A stretch of 64,000 bases of DNA, taken from NCBI RefSeq assembly GCF_020740795.1, contig NC_067299.1, forward strand, positions 9,408,001 to 9,472,000. Direction: 5' to 3'. Shown here in pieces: positions 23,481 through 33,100 of this stretch (positions are counted from its first letter, which is position 1; each line of letters opens with the position of its first letter). The notes beneath the pieces are model-generated. The model saw only the letters and a list, made by a program, of their open reading frames with translations, searched no databases and was not told the origin of the DNA. This stretch comes from Apus apus. Lineage: Eukaryota > Chordata > Aves > Apodiformes > Apodidae. The translations under genes were made by a program, and so were the position numbers.

Positions 23481-26400
23481 GGTTTCAACTAACTACTTTA
23501 GTACTGCCTTTATCATGATTCTTGAGCTATTTCCTTTTTGAAAGGTCACAGGTTTCTCTTTTCCCTTGTTGGAACACGGGGTGCTCCTTCTTCCTCAAGT
23601 GTTCCGGTTTCAAACCACCTTCTAGGAAAACTCTTTTTAAAACAAGCAGTCCAGCCCTCAGCTATGAAGCTACACAATCTTCTCTTCTAAGCAATACAAT
23701 TTGTATAAGCAATGCAATTTGGAGAAAATTGTTTTAGTTTTATGGATCTGTTTTAAATTCCTCTGCCATCCACACAATCGCCCGGGCGATTTATTTTGTA
23801 TTAGAATTTTGGTTCTCATTATTTGCTATTCTTATAAGTGCACTGTAGGAGCAGGGTTGAAACAATAACAAAGAGGCTCTTTTCCCCATTTCTCTTGGGT
23901 TTTTTTTGTTTTTTTTTTTTGCATTCCCAGATCACACTCCTTCTAAAATAAAAATAATGGTCTGCAAGATAGACATTCTGCTATTTTAAATTGCCCATCT
24001 CCTAAAAAGATGTTAACCCCAGAAAGACACATATGCCACTGCTGAGCATCTTACGTGGACTAAAGTCTTGAAAAATGCATCTTTAAAGCTTAATGCCAAA
24101 ACCCAGTGCAAAATACTCTTACTAGAAGCAAGGTTCTTGCCATTTCCTCAAGCTATGAATTACCTCCTGATTTTCAAGTTGTTTCAAAACATCTTTTTCA
24201 GATGGGTATGCCAGGGGCTAGTCCTAAGAAAACCCCTTTTGGTGTTTTTACAGTTGCAAGTTTTATTTTGCTCAAATGCCTAATGCTGATACGGAAATGG
24301 CAGTTGTTGCTTTTGGTCTGTATTAACCTTTCTTTCTTCATCACTTAGGAGCAGAAAGCTTTTGGTGTCTGTCTCAAATCAGAAGATTATAGGTCTGCTA
24401 GCACACGTTCAAGAACCACCCTTTCTGTGGGTGTTAATAACCAAGAGTATCCAGTTGAGCACACTAGTCATTAACCTCAAAAGCAGTGGCTCTGCAAGGT
24501 ACCAGAGCAGACTAGTGCCTGTAAGGGGAACAATAAAAAAAAAAAAAAGAGCAAAAAAAGCATGCTATTTTCTCACAGCAGATGCCAGGCAAGATGCATT
24601 TCTAGAGGAAAAGCTAACAGGCAGTCTAAGAACAAATGTGCATGGAGGTCTGTGGTATCCTTCCTGGTAAGCTGACTTGAAATACTCAGCTGGAGGTAAG
24701 AACACATCAGGCAGGGAACTTCCTGAGTATCTGTCTGAGGTTTTGTCTAACAGTAAGGTCTACCTGCCCTCCTTCCTAAATCAATTAAGGTTGGTGGAAA
24801 TGCCAAATGCCTGCTGGATCAGACCCAGAAAATGGATGATTCCCCTCTATGTTAACCAAGAAGGTGATCAGTAGTTTCTAATGCTTGATAGAAGTATTCC
24901 TCAGAAGAAAAATGTTTTGCAATGGAGGATGACTTAATGGAGGTTTTCTAATCCTATTTTTTTTTTTTCCAGTAGACATGCAAATCTAGGCATTTGTTTC
25001 TACAAAGAATGTAAAATAAATCACATTGTTTCTGTTTTCCACAAATGTGCATTCAAGAAAAAAACAGACTGAGCAGACTTTGAGCCATGCAATGATTGTC
25101 TGCAGAAACATATCTGACTACAGGCCTCTTAAGTCACTTTAATGGTGATGGATGTGCAGGAAACTATAATCAATTACATTGCCCTGAAAATTACATAGTT
25201 ATTTTCCAAAAAGCTCAACAGGTAACAGTTGTTTGATACAGTATAGCTTAATATTTCTCAGAAGACAGAGACCTTGTAATAACTGAGCTTGTCTGTATGC
25301 ACAAATTGTACCACCTCAACAGTACTCGTACAGCTTCTTCTACACAGTCGGTATAGAAAGCAGCTGTGAGACAGAAGAACCCAAAGCAAGATAAATACAT
25401 TGCTGAACAGAAAAAAAAAGAAATCATCTGAATAGGGAGATCTAAGGTCAGATCTAGGAGGTGATGTTCTCTAGCTCGATACTTGAGAATGTTTCAAAAC
25501 TAGCAGTGAGCCCCTGCCTGTAAGGGACACGCTCTCACACGATCAGGTTACCCACAGCCTTGTGCTTCCTCCTCCTCGGCTTCACACCCATAGGCACCAG
25601 TTTAAAAGTCACTGCGTGCTGTCCAGGAGGTGTGGTGTGGTGTGGAGAGAGGTGGCAAAGCTGCCACTTGCCTTCTGGAGAGAGAAGGTGTATCCGATTC
25701 CCGGTATTTCATCTACTCACTTAATACTCAGAAAATGTATTACGAAAATTACTTGATCTAAGTGTTAGGGTGCAGAGTAAACATATTACACAACCAAGCA
25801 GAGCATCATCCCCTGAGGGCTGGAGCAGCCTAGAGGGAGGCTACTGGGAAAATACACCAACACTCAGCCTGTGTTTGTTCCACTTGCCGAGGCCCTTCTT
25901 GGCATCTCGATGGAGAAAGGGTTAGCAGCTACAAGAGGCAGATGGTGCACTCCCGGACAAGGTTCTTCTGGAAATGGAGTATTCAATTAATTCCCTTTCT
26001 CTTTTCCTCCCTGTATCTTCCCCAAGGGTATTTCAAGCTATGCAGTAGCCTGATCATCTGGAAGACAGAGGAAAACCAATGCTGTGCTTCCAGAGTCCCT
26101 CTGCTCCACCCCACACATGAGGAGACCACAGGTTTGGTCCTCTTCCCCATGTTGATCCTTGCTCCATCACTCTCCTTTTCTCCTTCCTAGCAAATCTCAT
26201 CCTCCCAGATCTCCGATCCCGAAGCTTCTCTCCTGAAGCCAGGCCAAATAGCTTCACACACCCTTCTCCTTCCATGCCTCTTCCCTCAGCTGGTTCCCCT
26301 GGACAAGCAGACAGAAGAACCAGATGTGAAGGGTGATCATAAGAACAAGCTGAAGAAGTAAATTTGTTAATTCCACCTTTTGTGTCCTGAGTTTTAAAGG

Positions 26401-26804
26401 GGATACGTACCTTGACAGGGCCCTTCCACATGGCTGCAGTGGGAAACCTGAGGGGGAAAGAGAAGAAAGCTCAGGGCAAGGAAGGCAAACGGCCACAGAC
26501 CACATGAGAAGAGCAGAGAGAAGAACAGGTGAGCTGCTGGTGGCCAAAACCCCGCCGGTGGAAAGCCCTGGTTTGGTTTGGCTTGTGGAGGCCGTGTTGG
26601 GGTGCTGCCCTGACACTGCCCACAGCCACCCTCTCCCAGGGCCGAGGTGTGCGAGCTCCCCCGACAAGGCAGCAGCAGGAGGGTCAAAATCCCACCACGT
26701 CCCTGGGCAGAAGGCAGCCTGGGCCGCGCAAGGCTGAGCAGGGGCAGGACCCAGAGCAGCTGAGGGGGATGAACACCTGAGGTAGCTGTGAGCCTGTGAG
26801 GGCA
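23481..26804. other. Intergenic DNA upstream of the minisatellite, with a candidate enhancer
   Basis: No gene recognised. Positions 24960-25270 are AT-rich with a POU octamer (ATGCAAAT, 24978-24985), CTTAAGTCACTTTAATGG and ATAATCAATTACATTG, which look like regulatory DNA. A poly(A)-rich patch is at 24535-24548. GC content rises from about 26500 towards the minisatellite. Confidence 0.45.
23776..23791. repeat. 16-bp perfect palindrome rich in CpG
   Basis: AATCGCCCGGGCGATT is its own reverse complement and contains three CpG in a locally AT-rich, CpG-poor stretch. It could be a dimer site for a DNA-binding protein or chance: roughly one 16-bp palindrome is expected in 64 kb. Confidence 0.9.
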
Positions 26805-27480
26805 GGAGGAGACGGGGCAGGAGGCGAGACGGGGCAGGAGGCGAGACGGGGCAGGAGGCGAGACGGGGCAGGAGGCGAGGCGAGACGGGGCAGCAGGGAC
26901 GAGGCCAGACGGGGCAGCAGGAGGGGGCGAGAGATGGGGCAGCAGGGACGAGGCCAGACGGGGCAGCAGGGAACGAGGCGAGACGGGGCAGCAGGAGGGG
27001 GCGAGACGGGGCAGCAGGGGACGAGGCGAGACGGGGCAGCAGGGGACGAGGCGAGACGGGGCAGCAGGGGACGAGGCGAGACGGGGCAGCAGGGGACGAG
27101 GCGAGACGGGGCAGCAGGGGACGAGGCGAGACGGGGCAGCAGGGGACGAGGCGAGACGGGGCAGCAGGGGACGAGGAGAGACGGGGCAGCAGGGGACGAG
27201 GAGAGACGGGGCAGCAGGGGACGAGGAGAGACGGGGCAGCAGGGGACGAGGAGAGACGGGGCAGCAGGGGACGAGGAGAGACGGGGCAGCAGGGGACGAG
27301 GAGAGACGGGGCAGCAGGGACGAGGCCAGACGGGGCAGCAGGGACGAGGCCAGACGGGGCAGCAGGGACGAGGCCAGACGGGGCAGCAGGAGAGGCGAGA
27401 CGGGGCAGCAGGGACGAGGCGAGACGGGGCAGCAGGGGATGAGGCGAGACGGGGCAGCAGGGGATGAGGAGCGACGGGGC
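26805..27480. repeat. GC-rich minisatellite upstream of the AUTS2 promoter
   Basis: A tandem array with three zones. About 26810-26880 has 17-bp units (GACGGGGCAGGAGGCGA). From 26881 to 27480 there are 24 copies of GGGGCAGCAG at 22-27 bp spacing. The centre, 27006-27305, is twelve perfect 25-bp units: core ACGGGGCAGCAGGGGACGAG followed by GCGAG in the first six (27006-27155) and by GAGAG in the last six (27156-27305). Flanking units are 24-bp CCAG variants and shorter forms. 25 is not a multiple of three and the unit has no stop in any frame, so very long frames are open on both strands; these are not genes. Each unit carries two or three CpG, so the array merges with the CpG island to its right. 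Confidence 0.97.
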
Positions 27481-27520
27481 AGGACACCAGGGGCAGGACA
27501 CCAGGGGCAGGACACCAGGG
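27481..27520. repeat. 14-bp tandem repeat, about 3 copies
   Basis: Units of AGGACACCAGGGGC at 27481-27494 and 27495-27508, then a partial copy to 27520. It abuts the right end of the 25-bp minisatellite and shares the CAGGGG core, so it probably arose from the same array by slippage. Confidence 0.93.
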
Positions 27521-27737
27521 ATGGGAGAAGACGGGACGGCCAAAACTGCGGAGCAAGTTGCGGGGGATGCGGAGGGGAGGCTGCGGGTCACGAGAGGCCC
27601 GCGAAGCAGGCGGAGGAGCCGGGACGGGCCGGGGGGAGCCCGCAGGGGCCGGGCGGTGCGGAGTGCGCAGGCCCCGCGCGCATGCCCGCACCCGGTGCCG
27701 CGCGGCCGGGGCTCCGCATTTCACGCGGCGCCGCGCG

Positions 27738-27764
27738 GGGCGGGGCGGGGCGGGGGTGACGTGG
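27738..27764 (+). promoter_or_regulatory. GC-box cluster with CRE-like site
   Basis: Three overlapping GGGGCGGGG Sp/KLF boxes run into TGACGTGG, a CREB/ATF or E-box-like site. This is the densest core-promoter motif cluster upstream of AUTS2 exon 1, about 1.3 kb before the start codon. Function is inferred from motif type only. Confidence 0.6.
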
Positions 27765-28106
27765 GCGGCGCGGGGGCCGCGGGGCCGGCAGCGCCATCCG
27801 CCCCGCGCGGCGGCTCCGGCAGCCCGGGCAGCGGCCCCAGCCTGGGCAGCGGGGCCGAGGGAGGCGGGAAAGCAACAAGCCAGCCCCGCAGCGCCTCTCC
27901 AGCCTCGCCGCCGCCTCCTTCGCTGTATTTTTGATGCTTCGTGGTGTTGTGGTTGTTGCCGGTTTTGGGGAGGGGGCAGCCTCCTCTCCGCTCGGATCTA
28001 TTGTCACCAGCACACCCCTTCCCCCCCCCCCCGCCACAATTAATCCGATGAATTTGCTATGATTGATCCGTATTAATAGCTGGGGTGGGTGGGCGTGTTT
28101 TGGGGC

Positions 28107-28750
28107 TCTTTTTTTTTTTTTTCCCCTCTTCCTTTTTTCTTTTTTTCCCCCCTTTTTTTTTTTTTTTTCCTTTCATTGTTTGGTTTGCTTTTTTGGAGGG
28201 GGCCGGGCTGGGATCCGATCTCGGCTCCAGAGTCCACCCTTGGTCGGTGCCTGAGAAAATTGCATCTGGATGCATCGTTGTTGTTATTATTATTGTGTTT
28301 GATCCAGGGAGATAAAGGAGGAGGGGGCGAGGAGTGCGTGTTGGTGGGGAGGGGAAGGCTGCACCCTTCCCTGCACACACACACACCGAGAGAGAAAGAG
28401 AGCTCCATACCGCTAGAGATATATATATATAGAGAGAGAGAGTATTTTTTTTTCCCCCTGGAACTTCTTTTAGTTGGGGAGGAAAGGAAGAAAGAAAATA
28501 AATTTCGTGCAAGGAAATACTCTCAGCTCCCTCCTTCCAGCGGGTCTCTCTCCTTCTTTCTTTATTCCCCCCCTTCTTTTCTGCTTCTCATTTTTTTTCC
28601 CCCCCCCCCTTCTCTTTCGGAGATCCTCGCCCTCCCAGCCCCTTGATCAAAGGCATTCCGCTATTCTGATTTATTGCCTGCTTGGTGAGGCTTTTTTTTT
28701 TTCTTTTTCTTTTTTTCCTTTTTTTTCCCTTTCTTTCTTTCTCTCTCTCT

Positions 28751-28787
<37 letters not shown>
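28107..28787 (+). repeat. Polypyrimidine-rich leader with long T runs
   Basis: On the plus strand four T/C tracts lie in the region between the two CpG lobes: 28107-28175, about 28530-28620, 28690-28740, and a (CT) run leading into 34 uninterrupted T at 28754-28787. The last is followed by ACAAAG. Inside are also a short (CA) run (28374-28386) and (AT)n(AG)n at 28416-28442. If transcription starts in the left CpG lobe this is 5' leader sequence of AUTS2. T-run lengths are likely variable between individuals and prone to sequencing error. Confidence 0.8.
28270..28302 (+). other. Possible 10-codon upstream ORF in the AUTS2 leader
   Basis: ATG at 28270, ten codons (MHRCCYYYCV), TGA at 28300-28302. 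It is the last ATG before the AUTS2 start: I find none between 28303 and 29048. It matters only if transcription begins upstream of 28270. ATG context is GGATGC, with a weak +4 base. Confidence 0.35.
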
Positions 28788-28792
<5 letters not shown>

Positions 28793-28896
28793 GGCGACCT
28801 GAGATCAGCCATTACTTTCCTTGGCTCGCTTATAGGAATCTCTTACATTTGGTGCTTGCCGCTGGTGCCGGTGGAACCGCACTCGGATTCTTTCAT

Positions 28897-28918
28897 CCCC
28901 CCCACCCCCCCACCCCCC
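28897..28918 (-). promoter_or_regulatory. C-run block, G-quadruplex potential on the minus strand
   Basis: Three runs of six or seven C separated by single A bases. On the minus (template) strand these are three long G runs with one-base loops, which can split to give four G-tracts and so form a quadruplex, or an i-motif on the plus strand. It lies about 130-150 bp before the AUTS2 start codon. Confidence 0.6.
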
Positions 28919-29048
28919 TCGCTGTCCTCTCCTCCCTCCCTTTCTCCTTCCCACCCTTTCCCTCCCCCGTTATTCCGCCGGGGGAGCCGGATTTGTGGCT
29001 GCGGTGGGGCGAGGGGGGGGGAAACGAGAGCGAGAGCCGGCGAGAGAC

Positions 29049-29342
29049 ATGGATGGCCCGGCGCGATGCAACGGGCTTCGGAAGAAGCGGCGATCGCGGT
29101 CCCAGCGCGACCGGGAGCGACGAGCCAAAGGCGGGCGGCGCGGCTCGGCCCCCGGCGGGGCCGCCGGCCCCGGGGCCGCCTCGGCGCTCTCTTCTTCGGG
29201 CTCGGAGAAGGAAGACAATGGGCCCCCGCCGCCGTCCCGACCTCGACCCCCCCGGAGGAAGCGCCGGGAGTCTTCTTCGGCCGAAGAGGACATTATCGAC
29301 GGTTTCGCGATGTCCAGCTTCGTCACTTTCGAGGCGCTGGAG
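29049..29342 (+). CDS. AUTS2: AUTS2 exon 1, coding part (N-terminal 98 residues)
   Basis: The 98-residue translation starts [20 protein letters not shown] and ends [18 protein letters not shown], which fits vertebrate AUTS2 exon 1. The related FBRSL1 and FBRS begin differently. In order it shows a basic block ([15 protein letters not shown], residues 11-25), a Gly/Ala/Ser linker (about 28-52), an acidic SEKEDNG patch, a proline/arginine stretch with PPRRKRR (67-73; nuclear-localisation-like), then the conserved [16 protein letters not shown]. The ATG has G at -3 and G at +4, a strong Kozak context, and no other ATG lies in the 746 bases before it. The exon ends GAG|GTAGGA, phase 0. The family is known as a nuclear activator in a non-canonical PRC1 complex (PCGF3/5, CK2, p300), with a cytoplasmic Rac1-linked role in neurite growth. 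This exon belongs to the long isoform only. The remaining exons are outside the window. Confidence 0.96.
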
Positions 29343-29348
29343 GTAGGA
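29343..29348 (+). other. AUTS2: Splice donor of AUTS2 exon 1
   Basis: GAG|GTAGGA: GT directly after the conserved EALE codons, with exonic AG before it and a purine-rich intron start. The reading frame stays open far into the intron only because the DNA is GC-rich; the protein family ends exon 1 at this point. Confidence 0.88.
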
Positions 29349-29374
29349 GCGGCGGGGCTTTGTGTGCGCCTCAT

Positions 29375-29397
29375 TGTGTGTGTGTGTGTGGGGGGGG
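29375..29397 (+). repeat. (TG)n run followed by a G run
   Basis: Eight TG dinucleotides then eight G, starting 33 bases after the splice donor. GT-rich and G-rich sequence close to a donor is a known type of intronic splicing enhancer; that role is only inferred. Confidence 0.9.
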
Positions 29398-29963
29398 AAG
29401 CGGCGGGGGGAGCCCCCGCGGAGCCCACCCGGACACCCCCTCCCCTCCCTTCTCCCCCAACCTCCTCCCCGGCTCCTTACCCCCTCTCCGGGTCGCTGCC
29501 GCCGGGGGTGCCCGCGGGGGCGGTCCCGCCGCCCCGTCCCCGGGGTGCCCCGCTCCCCTCCTGCCGCCGACACCTGCAGCGCGGGGTCCCGGGGGGGCAG
29601 GGCCGGGGGGGGAGGGGGGCGGCTGTGTTCCCGCACGGAACCGGGAACGACCCCCCCAGCACCCCAACCATGGGACTGGGGAGTTGTGCGTCCCCCTTCC
29701 CAACCCCCCCAAACCCCCCCCCGCCGGCGCTTCCCCTCCCACGGATCAAACTTTTCTCGCCGTGTCCCGGCGGGGTTGCCCACTCGTGTCCGCGGGCCGG
29801 CGTGGGGGGGGCGGGTTTTGTGTGTGTGGTTTTGGTGGGGTTCGGTTTGTTTTCCCCTCGCCTGATCGCTGCTGGGTGGGGGGCGCCCGTCCTGCCGCGC
29901 TCCCTGCCGGCTTGTCACGAGTGGGGCATGGCGGTGGGCGGCGCGACCCTCCCCGCTCCAGTC

Positions 29964-29985
29964 GTGTGTGTGTGTGTGTGTGTGT
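29964..29985 (+). repeat. (GT)11 microsatellite
   Basis: Eleven GT dinucleotides inside the right CpG-island lobe, about 620 bp into intron 1. Probably length-polymorphic. Confidence 0.95.
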
Positions 29986-30120
29986 CCCAAAATACCGAAG
30001 GAACGAGGTACAGGAAAGCCGGGGCGGGAGGAGGGAGGTGACGCCCGGGAAGCCCCCCGGGGGCTCCTCCCGCCCCAGCCCCGCATCCCCCCCCACCCAC
30101 GACCGTGGAACCGCTGTCAG

Positions 30121-33100
30121 GGTGATGGGGGTGGGGGGGGATGCAGACATGCGGAGGCAGCTTCTGGCCCGTTCTTTTTGAAGGGCTTTGTTGTTTATAA
30201 CTTCTGCTCCAGAGAAGTTTGCCGGGGCGAAAAGCAGATTTATTGGGGTTTTACGTGCGCTGGAGTCACAACTGGAACGATGATGAGCTGTCAGCATAAG
30301 TGTGGAGATGGAGCTGATTGTTTAACAAAAAAAAAAAATCTGTGTAGCTCTTCAGCTGTTTAAATGCTTAGCCAGCAATACTTAGTAGCATTTTCAGGGG
30401 GGGAGTTGTGTTTTGTTTCTTTCTCTTTTTTTTTTTTTGGATTTGGAATGTCCTTGGTTACACCTGTGTCCACCCAGACTTGACACCTCCGAAGAGAACT
30501 TGCTCTGGTGTAATTGAAGGGAGGGTTTGGCCAACAAACCTTCCACATGTTTGGTGTTAGTCTTGTGTAAGCAATAATGAACAAGTGCTGGGGTAATGAC
30601 GAGATAATTTTACCACCGTTTCTCACCTGGTGAGACCATCCACGAGTGTTCCTCTCAAACCAGAGTGAGGAAGAGTGTGAATACAGGTTTGTTGGCTAGA
30701 AGTGAGATTTGCATGCTTCTGTTTCAGACAGAATTCTGTTCTTCCTCAAACAAAGCCCTAGTTTGTGTTGTTAGAGGTTTTATGGGAATACAGACTGGAG
30801 AATTTGGCTCTAGTCCTTTTTGGAGGAGAAGTGAAGAGCAAGTTTTATGGTCGAAACTTGGTTGGGCGTTTTAGAAAATGTCTTTAATCTGTTTTACTTC
30901 TTGTTTATTTTCCACTTGAAATGCAAATAATTGCTGTGCTCTTTTCTCTTTGCAAAGCCAAGAATGGCTACTCCTTGCCTCCTGTTGTAATCCTGTATCA
31001 CTAAAAAGGAGCACAGAAACGTTGCCTAGTTCTGCCAGCTAGTATCACGTTCAGATAAAACAATAGCTCGCACACTGAGACTTGACATACTTTTAATGTT
31101 CATGTGATAGGTGGCACATTTTGACCTAACGATTTCATGCTGCGTTGAGAAATAATGTCACAGAATCGTTGTTAGGTGCTTCTTCCTGCAGCTCGATGTG
31201 TATGTTGAGAAAGTTGTTTCTGAGGATCAGAGGGAGATGAAGGTGTCTAAGGCACAAGCCCAACGTGGCAGGAATTATTGTGTAGCTGCCTGAAGTTTTT
31301 GTTGTGATTTTAGTGTTGGTGAGGAGGCTGTGGGTGGCTGGTGGAGTGAGATATCTCAGCCTTGCTGAGATGTTTAGGTGTTAATGTGCTTGAGTTGAGA
31401 TAAGCAGGCTTGGGTGCCATGGAGAGGTGCCCTGCTATTTATACATCTGATGCTCTGGATCTGCCCCTGGCTCATTGGAAGCCGTGGAGGCTTCTCCCCA
31501 GGTTCCAGAAGACACTTGAGCCCAGCATGTGACAAGACTGCCCCAGCCCTGGTTTTATGCTTGAACTTAAGCCTTTTCTAAGGCTTCACTCAGCTGAAAG
31601 TGTACAGAGACAGAGTGTGTTTGTCTATTTGATGTGAAAAAGAGTGAAGACCAAAGTGTAGAATGTTTTCACCACTGGAAGATCAAAACCCACGGTCCAG
31701 AAGAGGGGAAGGAGGAGGGGAGAGTCACCACATAGGGATGAGGCTGAGCTATATCCTGTGAAGACACCTTTGCAGCTGTAGATGTGTGAGCTGGGTGGAT
31801 GTGAGGTGAGGTGTCATCCCAGGATCTTCTTATGAATGCTGAATATAAAGCTGCAAACAAGAGCAAGAAATTCCACAAAGCTTTGTTTTGCCTGTCCTTT
31901 ACTCAGTGCTTTTTGTTGGGCTGACTGCAAAAGCCCAAACTGTGCAAAATTACCAGGTTGTGTGTATCTCACAGAAGGCAAGGGGACACAGGTGCTGCGT
32001 GAGAAGAGCAGACATCCCATGGCCTTCAGTAGGAGTCCTCCTGTCTGTTGTGGTTATGTTGATAAAAGTTCCCAGCCCTTGAAGCAAATCTGTCTTTTTA
32101 ACCAGCTCCCACTCTCAGAGCTGCTTTGTGTCCAGGTATCAGTAGCCTTCTCATGCTTCTCACGTGTAAATTGTTTGGTGTAGAAATAGAGGCCATCTGC
32201 TTCTAGTTATCTGTCTCTGGGTTTATGGCAGCCTGTACATTGATCTCTCTAATGTTTGTGTAGGGAATAGGGGAAGAGGTTCTCCTTGTTGATTTTTTTT
32301 TTTTCTTTTCCCCTTGGAGTAACAGTTGAGCAAATCCAGTGTTATTGTGGATGTGGCCAGACTGATCCTCGCCTGGTCTTCCTAGGCTGTGGTGTGGTGA
32401 CATGCAGGGTAGGGCCTGTTCCCTGTGCTGAGGAGCATTCTGGAGCTCTGTCCTTCAGAAACCAGCCCTTACTCTGTAGTTAAGCAGCTGTGATGTGATC
32501 CTACGATTTGATCTGCTTCACCTGATCCTCCCATGAGTAGCCTTGCTGGGACCAGCAGCACCAGTCTCTGTGGTTTGCTGCAGAGCAGTTACTCGCAAGA
32601 CACTTCCTTGGCCTCCTAAAATCTTCCAGCCTGTAAGAGGAGCAAGGCACAGATGCTCAGTACCTGTGGCAGTGTGAACAGTGTCTTGGCAGGCTGGCTA
32701 CTTTCCCCAGCTCGGCGTGGCCTGTGCTGCAAACTGGTGTGTTTGGTACCAGCACAGCTTGAGGTTCTCCAGACCAGGTGGGCATTTGAGACACCAGTTT
32801 GACAGGGAAAGGGCATTTCTCAAGATGTGATAAATTTGTCCCTGGGAGTAACTTTCTCCACACTGTGCTCTGGCAGTGCTGGTGAGGGGCTTTCTGCAGA
32901 GCTCTCTGGTGAGGTGAGATTGTGCTAAGATGTTTGTCTCCCTCTATCCCCTGGTGTGGAGGACTCTGGGCAGGAGGCTTGACGTGACATGGCTGTTGAC
33001 GTGCTGTGGTGAAGATGGTTTACTGTGATGAGAAATGAAATCTGACCTGAATGTTAAGATAGCTTAAAGCCTGGGAAGTGCTTTATGTTTCCTGAGTCAG

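Larger units (their letters stand above)
27535..30120 (+). promoter_or_regulatory. AUTS2: CpG-island promoter of AUTS2
   Basis: Two very GC- and CpG-rich lobes, about 27535-27930 and 28975-30120, flank a pyrimidine-rich middle. The island surrounds the first coding exon of AUTS2, as expected for a broadly expressed, neuronally important developmental gene. The left lobe has several GC boxes, an NRF1-like CGCGCATGCCCG near 27677-27688 and a CRE-like TGACGTGG at 27757-27764. There is no convincing TATA box at a fixed distance from a start, so dispersed initiation is likely. The transcription start cannot be fixed from sequence, and divergent antisense transcription is possible. Confidence 0.85.

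Noticed and set aside
26805..27480. Repeat array considered as CRISPR-like
   Set aside because: Units are contiguous with no unique spacers, and the genome is avian. It is an ordinary minisatellite.
26254..27591. 445-codon minus-strand open frame rich in Pro, Ser, Leu and Cys
   Set aside because: It is the minisatellite read through. The other minus frames and the plus frames are equally open, there is no family match, and the unit is not a multiple of three.
28893..30086. 397-codon minus-strand open frame over the AUTS2 exon and CpG island
   Set aside because: GC-rich DNA with few stop codons on either strand. The plus strand holds the conserved AUTS2 sequence here, and the minus translation is low-complexity Arg/Gly/Pro.
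28682..30181. 499-codon plus-strand open frame through the poly-T leader
   Set aside because: It begins in homopolymer T (poly-Phe), lacks an ATG start and uses a different frame from AUTS2.
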